From: Oscillospiraceae bacterium
GTDB lineage: Bacteria; Bacillota; Clostridia; Oscillospirales; Ruminococcaceae
NCBI GenBank assembly: GCA_020024155.1
Contig: JAHHUE010000055.1
Coordinates: 1 to 10,568 of the forward strand
Length of the DNA: 10,568 nt
Direction of reading: 5' to 3'
The position numbers and the translations under genes were made by a program. How positions within the stretch are numbered: the first letter of the stretch is position 1; every line of letters begins with the position of its first letter. This document shows positions 5,895 to 10,568 of the stretch, piece after piece. The notes under the pieces were generated by a model that saw only the letters and a program-made list of their open reading frames with translations, was not told where the DNA came from and did not search any database.

Positions 5895-6308
5895 ATGGTA
5901 AAAGAACTTATACACGACCCAATTTTTCTTGAATGTAAGGCAGAATTGGCTACAAAAGAAGATTTATATATAGCTGAAGAACTATTGCAGACACTTATTG
6001 CACACCAAGAAGAATGTGTTGGTATGGCAGCTAATATGATAGGATGTTTAAAAAATATAATTGCTTTTGATAATGATGGTGAATATATGGTTATGTTTAA
6101 TCCTGAGATTATAAAGAAATCTGCTCCATACGAAACAGAAGAAAGCTGTCTGTCTTTATTAGGAGGACCTCGCAAAACTAAAAGATATAAATCTATAAAG
6201 GTTAAATACCAAAACAAAGAATTTCAAACAAGAATAAAAACATTCACTGGATGGACAGCGCAAATTATTCAACACGAAATAGACCATTGTAATGGAATAC
6301 TTATATAA
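5895..6308 (+). CDS. def: Short-type peptide deformylase
   Basis: Peptide deformylase removes the formyl group from the N-terminal methionine of new proteins, using a bound metal. At 137 residues this is shorter than E. coli Def (169) and ends just after the metal site. The metal ligands are present: Cys85 in EESCLSLLG (motif II) and His127/His131 with catalytic Glu128 in QHEIDH (motif III). Motif I reads GMAANMIG (43-50), with Met48 where classical enzymes have the Gln that stabilises the transition state, and motif II has Ser rather than Gly before Cys85. The start is set by AAAGGTG (5884-5890). It follows the kinase-like gene by 73 bases with no terminator between, so co-transcription is likely. 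Classical def genes sit beside fmt; this one does not, so it may be a second deformylase. Family is secure; activity on formyl-Met is less certain. Confidence 0.85.
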   Translation: MVKELIHDPIFLECKAELATKEDLYIAEELLQTLIAHQEECVGMAANMIGCLKNIIAFDNDGEYMVMFNPEIIKKSAPYETEESCLSLLGGPRKTKRYKSIKVKYQNKEFQTRIKTFTGWTAQIIQHEIDHCNGILI

Positions 6309-6342
6309 AAAAGTAAGCTGAAATAACTCAGCTTACTTTTAT
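6309..6342. terminator. Bidirectional terminator between def and the flavin-reductase gene
   Basis: A perfect 13-bp stem (6309-6321 with 6328-6340, core AAGTAAGCTGA/TCAGCTTACTT) has a 6-base loop. T runs follow on the + strand, and TTTT followed by TATATAA on the - strand. It begins right after the def stop and lies 4 bases from the stop of the convergent gene, so it serves both. Confidence 0.88.
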
Positions 6343-6343
6343 T

Positions 6344-6820
6344 TTACTCAATTATATCTATAACCTCTCCAACAAACATTGTATGAGGTGCATCTTCGGT
6401 ATAATATTTATCTACTACATCAGAAGGAACAGCTGATGCATCTATATTCTGTTCATATATTTTTCTGCAAAGTACGGTTGTTTTGGCTTGTTTAAAAGTA
6501 ATGCTTTCTCCAATGGCAATTGGCTCAAAACCAACTTTTTCAACCTTATTCATATCACGACCAGAGTGATTTCCAAGAAAATTAAGTGCATCACGATATT
6601 GTTCATCATAAAAGCTAACTGTGAAATAATCATTGGATTTAAGAAAACTATGAGTATATCTTATTGGTTTAACATATACAGTTACAACAGGTTTGCGCCA
6701 TAAAGTGCCAACACCACCCCAACCGATAGTCATAGTGTTAAAATTATCCATAGTACCGGCTGTTACAAGTGGCCAGTCTTTATGGAAAATCTCAAATGAT
6801 TTATCAAAAAAATCTTTCAT
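6344..6820 (-). CDS. Flavin reductase family (FMN-binding) protein
   Basis: This 158-residue protein fits the flavin-reductase-like FMN-binding split-barrel family (PF01613 type). Its members are cytosolic and either reduce FMN with NAD(P)H or carry FMN as a cofactor. Family hallmarks are WPLVTAGTMDNFNTMTIGWG (16-35, the FMN-binding strand and turn), KPVVTVYVKPIRYTHSFLK (43-61), DYFTVSFYDEQYRDALNFLG (64-83) and the HSGRDMNKVEK segment (85-95) leading to the GFEP turn. The ATG at 6820 has AAGGGG 9 bases upstream. It is a single-gene unit with its own candidate promoter and a shared terminator. Substrate is unknown: related clostridial proteins are annotated only as flavin reductases, and nothing nearby names a partner oxidoreductase. 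Confidence 0.87.
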   Translation of the reverse strand: MKDFFDKSFEIFHKDWPLVTAGTMDNFNTMTIGWGGVGTLWRKPVVTVYVKPIRYTHSFLKSNDYFTVSFYDEQYRDALNFLGNHSGRDMNKVEKVGFEPIAIGESITFKQAKTTVLCRKIYEQNIDASAVPSDVVDKYYTEDAPHTMFVGEVIDIIE

Positions 6821-6865
6821 AATTATAAACCCCTTTTTAATATTAAAACGATTTGTTATGTAAAA

Positions 6866-6894
6866 ATACTAACACTAAAATAAATAAAAATCAA
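6866..6894 (-). promoter_or_regulatory. Candidate promoter of the flavin-reductase gene
   Basis: On the - strand, TTGATT (6894-6889), a 17-base spacer and TAGTAT (6871-6866) preceded by TGT form an extended -10 promoter. The start near 6859 leaves a leader of about 40 bases. Confidence 0.55.
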
Positions 6895-6897
6895 TAA

Positions 6898-6929
6898 AAA
6901 ATGCTCTCTGAATTTACAGGGAGCATTTT
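6898..6929 (-). terminator. Rho-independent terminator of the ABC exporter operon
   Basis: A 13-bp stem (6898-6910 with 6917-6929, one mismatch in the - strand RNA) with a 6-base loop is followed on the - strand by TTTTTTATTG. It lies 8 bases past the stop of the second ABC gene and overlaps the candidate promoter region of the gene beyond. Confidence 0.88.
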
Positions 6930-6937
6930 GTTTAAAT

Positions 6938-8839
6938 TTATTCAAGCACAAGATTTCCAGTATAAAGCTGATAGTATTTTCCACCTTGTTGTATAAGGGT
7001 ATTGTGGTCGCCTCTTTCTATGATTTGACCATTTTCCAATACCATTATAGCATCTGAATTTCGCACAGTTGAAAGTCTATGAGCGATAACAAATACTGTT
7101 CTGTTGTGCATAAGAGCATCCATTGCATTTTGAATTATTGACTCTGTTCTTGTGTCAATACTGCTTGTTGCTTCATCAAGAATAAGAACAGGAGGGTTTG
7201 CAACAGCTGCACGAGCAATTGCAATTAACTGTCTTTGACCTTGTGAAAGACTGGAACCATCTTGAGTTAATTCTGTATTATAACCATCAGGAAGATGTTT
7301 TATAAATGAATGTGCATTTGCTATTTTAGCAGCGGCAATAACTTCTTCGTCAGTAGCTTCAAGGTTTCCATAACGGATATTTTCCATAATAGTACCAGTG
7401 AAAAGATGCGTATCTTGTAAAACAATACCTAAGGAATTACGAAGGTCGGATTTTTTAATTTTATTTATATTGATTCCGTCATATCTTATTTTACCATCTT
7501 GTATATCATAGAAACGATTTATAAGATTTGTTATTGTTGTTTTACCTGCACCGGTTGACCCAACGAATGCAATTTTCTGGCCAGGCTTTGCGTAAAGAGA
7601 AACATTATGCAATACAATTTTATCATCATTATAACCAAAATCTACATCATCAAAAACAACATCTCCACGCAAAGGAACATAGTGGAATTTGTTTTCGTCT
7701 TTATCAGGGATTTTCCACGCCCAAGTATTTGTTATGGAATTTGTTTCTTGCATAGTGCCATCTTCATTTTCAATAGAGCGAACAAGTGTTATATCACCAT
7801 TATCTATTTCTGTTTTTTCATCTATAATATCAAAAATACGAGATGCACCAGCCATTGCAAGAACAACTGTATTAAATTGTTGTGTAACCTGCTGAATTGG
7901 CTGATTAAAGCTTCTTACTAATTGAAGGAATGATGCAATAGTACCAACTGTTCCGATGCCGTTTATAGCAAGAATACCACCGGACAAAGCAATCATAGTA
8001 AAATTAAGATGTCCCATATTTCCTGCAATTGGAGCCATGACATTTGCAAATTTGTTGGCTTTTGTCATACTGTCACAAAGTTCTTCATTTAAAGCATCAA
8101 ATTCTTCTTTTGTTTTTTTTTCATGAGTAAAAACTTTTACAACTTTTTGACCGTCCATCATTTCTTCTATATATCCGTTAAGTTTCCCAACATCTTTTTG
8201 CTGCTTGGCAAAGAACATTCCGGACATTGCACCAACTTTGCTACTGATTTTTATTGTTATAAAAACCATAATAAAACTTACAATAGTAAGTTGCCAAGAA
8301 AGAACAATCATTGAAAGTGCAACAGATACAATTGTAACAACACTATTGATAAGCTGAGGGAACGTTTGGCTTGTCATTTGTCTTAAAGTATCAACATCAT
8401 TTGTGTATCGGCTCATAAGTTCGCCATGAGTGTTTGTATCAAAAAAGCTAATCGGAAGTTTTTGCATATGTTCAAACATTTCATCACGCAGTTTTTTTAA
8501 AGTGCCGTGTGTAACATACATCATAATACGATTGTAAATATATGTTGCAATGATACCAATACAATATATTCCTGCAATTCTCATTAAAGCATAAAACAAT
8601 CCGGACATATCCGGATTTTGCTGTCCAATAAATGGAGCAATGTAAGTATCTATAAGTATTTTAAGGAAGAGAGTGCCATTTACATTTGCCAAAGCTGAAA
8701 TGAAAATGCAAACAATAACAACAAAAAAGTGAAATTTATAATTTTTGAAAATTATTTTAAAAAGACGAGAAAGGCTTTTTTTGGCATTATCATCAAATTT
8801 TACTTTGCCCATTGCTGAACCATGCCCATGATTTGTCAT
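6938..8839 (-). CDS. ABC exporter half-transporter, canonical ATP-site subunit
   Basis: This is a type IV (multidrug/lipid-type) ABC exporter subunit of 633 residues in the cytoplasmic membrane. A short His/Gly-containing N-tail leads into a six-helix membrane domain (about 35-335). A linker follows that includes TWAWKIPDKDENKFHYVP, an insert typical of the YfiC-like subfamily, and then the nucleotide-binding domain. Walker A is GSTGAGKTT (from Gly427, Lys433), the Q-loop is VLQDTHLF, the signature is LSQGQ (531-535, Gln for the usual first Gly), Walker B is ILILDE with catalytic Glu556, and the switch is His587. All catalytic residues are therefore present. Its ATG overlaps the stop of the upstream gene by one base (TAATG), with AAAGGA about 11 bases before, so translation is coupled. 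The substrate cannot be told from sequence; drug or lipid efflux is the family expectation. Confidence 0.93.
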   Translation of the reverse strand: MTNHGHGSAMGKVKFDDNAKKSLSRLFKIIFKNYKFHFFVVIVCIFISALANVNGTLFLKILIDTYIAPFIGQQNPDMSGLFYALMRIAGIYCIGIIATYIYNRIMMYVTHGTLKKLRDEMFEHMQKLPISFFDTNTHGELMSRYTNDVDTLRQMTSQTFPQLINSVVTIVSVALSMIVLSWQLTIVSFIMVFITIKISSKVGAMSGMFFAKQQKDVGKLNGYIEEMMDGQKVVKVFTHEKKTKEEFDALNEELCDSMTKANKFANVMAPIAGNMGHLNFTMIALSGGILAINGIGTVGTIASFLQLVRSFNQPIQQVTQQFNTVVLAMAGASRIFDIIDEKTEIDNGDITLVRSIENEDGTMQETNSITNTWAWKIPDKDENKFHYVPLRGDVVFDDVDFGYNDDKIVLHNVSLYAKPGQKIAFVGSTGAGKTTITNLINRFYDIQDGKIRYDGININKIKKSDLRNSLGIVLQDTHLFTGTIMENIRYGNLEATDEEVIAAAKIANAHSFIKHLPDGYNTELTQDGSSLSQGQRQLIAIARAAVANPPVLILDEATSSIDTRTESIIQNAMDALMHNRTVFVIAHRLSTVRNSDAIMVLENGQIIERGDHNTLIQQGGKYYQLYTGNLVLE

Positions 8840-10566
8840 TATGCTTCACTTCCTTTCATTTGCGATGTATAGATTTCATTATATATTTTATTGTCTTTTA
8901 TAAGTTGTTCGTGTGTACCAATACCACTTATTTTGCCATCATCCATTACAATAATGAAGTCAGAATCTTGAATAGATGATATTCTTTGGGCAATTATAAT
9001 TTTTGTTGTATTTGGAATTTCTTCAAAAAATGCTTTTTTAATCATAGCATCAGTTGTTGTATCAACGGCACTTGTAGAGTCATCTAATATAAGAATTTTT
9101 GGATTTTTAAGTAACGCACGAGCTATACAAAGTCGTTGCTTTTGACCACCGGAGACATTTGCGCCACCTTGTTCAATGTGAGTGTCATATTTGTCAGGGA
9201 AAGTTTGTATAAAGCTATCAGCTTGTGCAGATTTGCAAGCTTGGATAATTTCTTCATCTGTTGCGTTTTCATTACCCCAACGGAGATTTTCTTTTATTGT
9301 TCCGCTAAATAAAACATTTTTTTGTAAAACAACAGATACATTTTCACGCAGAGTATCAAGGTCGTAGTCTTTTACATTTTTTCCACCAACAAAAATATTG
9401 CCAGAGGTTGCGTCATAAAGACGAGGAATAAGCTGAACCAATGTTGTTTTTGCACTTCCTGTTCCACCAATAATGCCAACAGTTTGCCCTGATTTTATAT
9501 CAATATTTATATTATCTAAAACCAAGTTACTCATATTTTTTGAGTAACTAAAAGAAACATTTTCAAACTTAACAGAACCATCAGATACACTTTTTATAGT
9601 GTTTTCTTTATTTTTAAGGTCAACTTCTTCATCAATAACTTCTATAATTCTGTCACCACTTGTTTTTGCCATAGACAACATAACTATACACATAGAAATC
9701 ATCATAAGACTTGTTAAAATCTGTTGTATATATGTAAACATACTCATCAATTCCCCTGTAAGCATAGAAGAATTGATAACAAGATTTGCACCTATCCAAG
9801 AAACAAGCAATGTTGTAACATATACAGAAAACTGCATAATAGGGGATGCAAGAATCATAAGTTTTTCTGCTTTTAAAGAGTAATTGTACAAGTCTTGTGT
9901 AGCACCTTTAAATTTTTCTGATTCATAATCTTCTCTTACAAAAGCTTTTACAGTTCTTATATTTGTAAGATTTTCCTGTACAACACGATTTACTATATCA
10001 TATCTTTTAAACATATTTCTAAAAGTTGGCATTGCTTTTGACATAATAACAACTACACAAATTGCAATAAAGGGAATTACACCAAGAAAAACAAGAGTCA
10101 ATTTTTTACTGATTGAAAAACACATAAATAAAGCAGAAACAAGCAAGAATGGAGCTTTTATTAACATACGGATAATAAGAGAATATGCCATTTGTACATT
10201 GTTTACATCAGTTGTAAGTCTTGTAACAAGGCTTGCAGTTGAAAATTTATCTATATTTGCAAAAGATAGCTCTTGAATTTTATAAAAAAGAGCTTTTCTA
10301 AGATTTTTTGCAAATCCAGCACCAGCTTTTGCAGCATTTGTACCAGATGAAATGCCAAAAAATAGTGATAAAAGTGTCATAAAAATCATTATTATACCAA
10401 GTTTTATAACATAGGCTGTATTTGAATTAGGTAAACCGACATCCACTATTTTTGCCATACATTGAGGAATGATTACTTCCATAATAACTTCTAATGCAAC
10501 AAAGAGAGAAGTTAAAATAGAAACAAATTTATATTCCTTAACATAACCAGAAAGTTTTTTTATCAT
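8839..10566 (-). CDS. ABC exporter half-transporter, degenerate ATP-site subunit
   Basis: This 575-residue partner subunit has an N-terminal six-helix membrane domain (about 15-310) and a C-terminal nucleotide-binding domain. The ATP site departs from consensus at three places: Walker A is GGTGSAKTT with Ala372 for the last Gly, Walker B ends DD with Asp496 for the catalytic Glu, and the switch histidine is Gln527 (IIAQRISS). Its signature VSGGQ (471-475) is canonical, so it completes the active site of the other subunit. This is the pattern of heterodimeric exporters such as TM287/288 and of TAP1, in which one site is degenerate. The ATG at 10566 is 2 bases from the window edge; MIKKLSGYVKEYKF is a normal start for the family, but its ribosome site and any regulator gene lie outside. 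Confidence 0.93.
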   Translation of the reverse strand: MIKKLSGYVKEYKFVSILTSLFVALEVIMEVIIPQCMAKIVDVGLPNSNTAYVIKLGIIMIFMTLLSLFFGISSGTNAAKAGAGFAKNLRKALFYKIQELSFANIDKFSTASLVTRLTTDVNNVQMAYSLIIRMLIKAPFLLVSALFMCFSISKKLTLVFLGVIPFIAICVVVIMSKAMPTFRNMFKRYDIVNRVVQENLTNIRTVKAFVREDYESEKFKGATQDLYNYSLKAEKLMILASPIMQFSVYVTTLLVSWIGANLVINSSMLTGELMSMFTYIQQILTSLMMISMCIVMLSMAKTSGDRIIEVIDEEVDLKNKENTIKSVSDGSVKFENVSFSYSKNMSNLVLDNINIDIKSGQTVGIIGGTGSAKTTLVQLIPRLYDATSGNIFVGGKNVKDYDLDTLRENVSVVLQKNVLFSGTIKENLRWGNENATDEEIIQACKSAQADSFIQTFPDKYDTHIEQGGANVSGGQKQRLCIARALLKNPKILILDDSTSAVDTTTDAMIKKAFFEEIPNTTKIIIAQRISSIQDSDFIIVMDDGKISGIGTHEQLIKDNKIYNEIYTSQMKGSEA

Positions 10567-10568
10567 AT

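Noticed and set aside
7528..7921. Several + strand frames opposite the ABC gene
   Set aside because: They mirror a strongly conserved coding sequence on the - strand and have no ribosome sites; they are antisense shadows.

Overview
The window is very AT-rich, with Shine-Dalgarno-type ribosome sites (AGGAGG, AAGGAG, AAAGGAG), sigma-A-like promoters, frequent rho-independent terminators and one TTG start. Together with the gene families (a QueT-type transporter, short clostridial-type peptide deformylase, paired YfiB/YfiC-like ABC exporter subunits) this points to a low-GC Firmicute, most likely an anaerobic Clostridia-class gut-type bacterium. The genus cannot be fixed from the sequence alone.

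Layout. 1-508 (+) is the 3' part of xpt (xanthine phosphoribosyltransferase), cut by the left edge. A terminator at 515-541 can serve both strands and is shared with a convergent small gene of unknown function (557-751, -). Two genes then form a coupled unit from a strong promoter at 865-893: trmL (tRNA wobble 2'-O-methyltransferase, 947-1447) and a DegV-family fatty-acid-binding protein (1453-2301, TTG start). Next comes queT (2427-2951), preceded by a structured leader whose intrinsic terminator ends only 20 bases before the start codon. 3037-3550 holds no intact gene, only possible remnants of a decayed reading frame. 3591-4610 (-) is a stand-alone glycolytic gap gene with its own terminator and candidate promoters. 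The divergent intergenic region 4611-4972 is rich in promoter-like and repeated motifs.

4973-5821 (+) encodes a soluble histidine-kinase-like ATPase that appears to lack the phosphoacceptor histidine. It is followed by a short peptide deformylase (5895-6308, +). A bidirectional terminator (6309-6340) separates this from a convergent flavin-reductase-family gene (6344-6820, -). The right third (6938-10566, -) is a two-gene operon with a TAATG stop/start overlap. It encodes two half-transporters that together should form an asymmetric heterodimeric ABC exporter with one canonical and one degenerate ATP site.

Most of the window is housekeeping: purine salvage, tRNA modification, queuosine-precursor uptake, glycolysis, N-terminal formyl removal and efflux. 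The most interesting item is the leader of queT. It can fold as an H-type pseudoknot, and an anti-terminator segment that overlaps the pseudoknot duplicates one arm of the terminator, which is the design expected of a ligand-controlled OFF switch. The second is the histidine-less kinase-like protein with a repeat-containing promoter. No tRNA, rRNA, CRISPR array or insertion sequence was seen.
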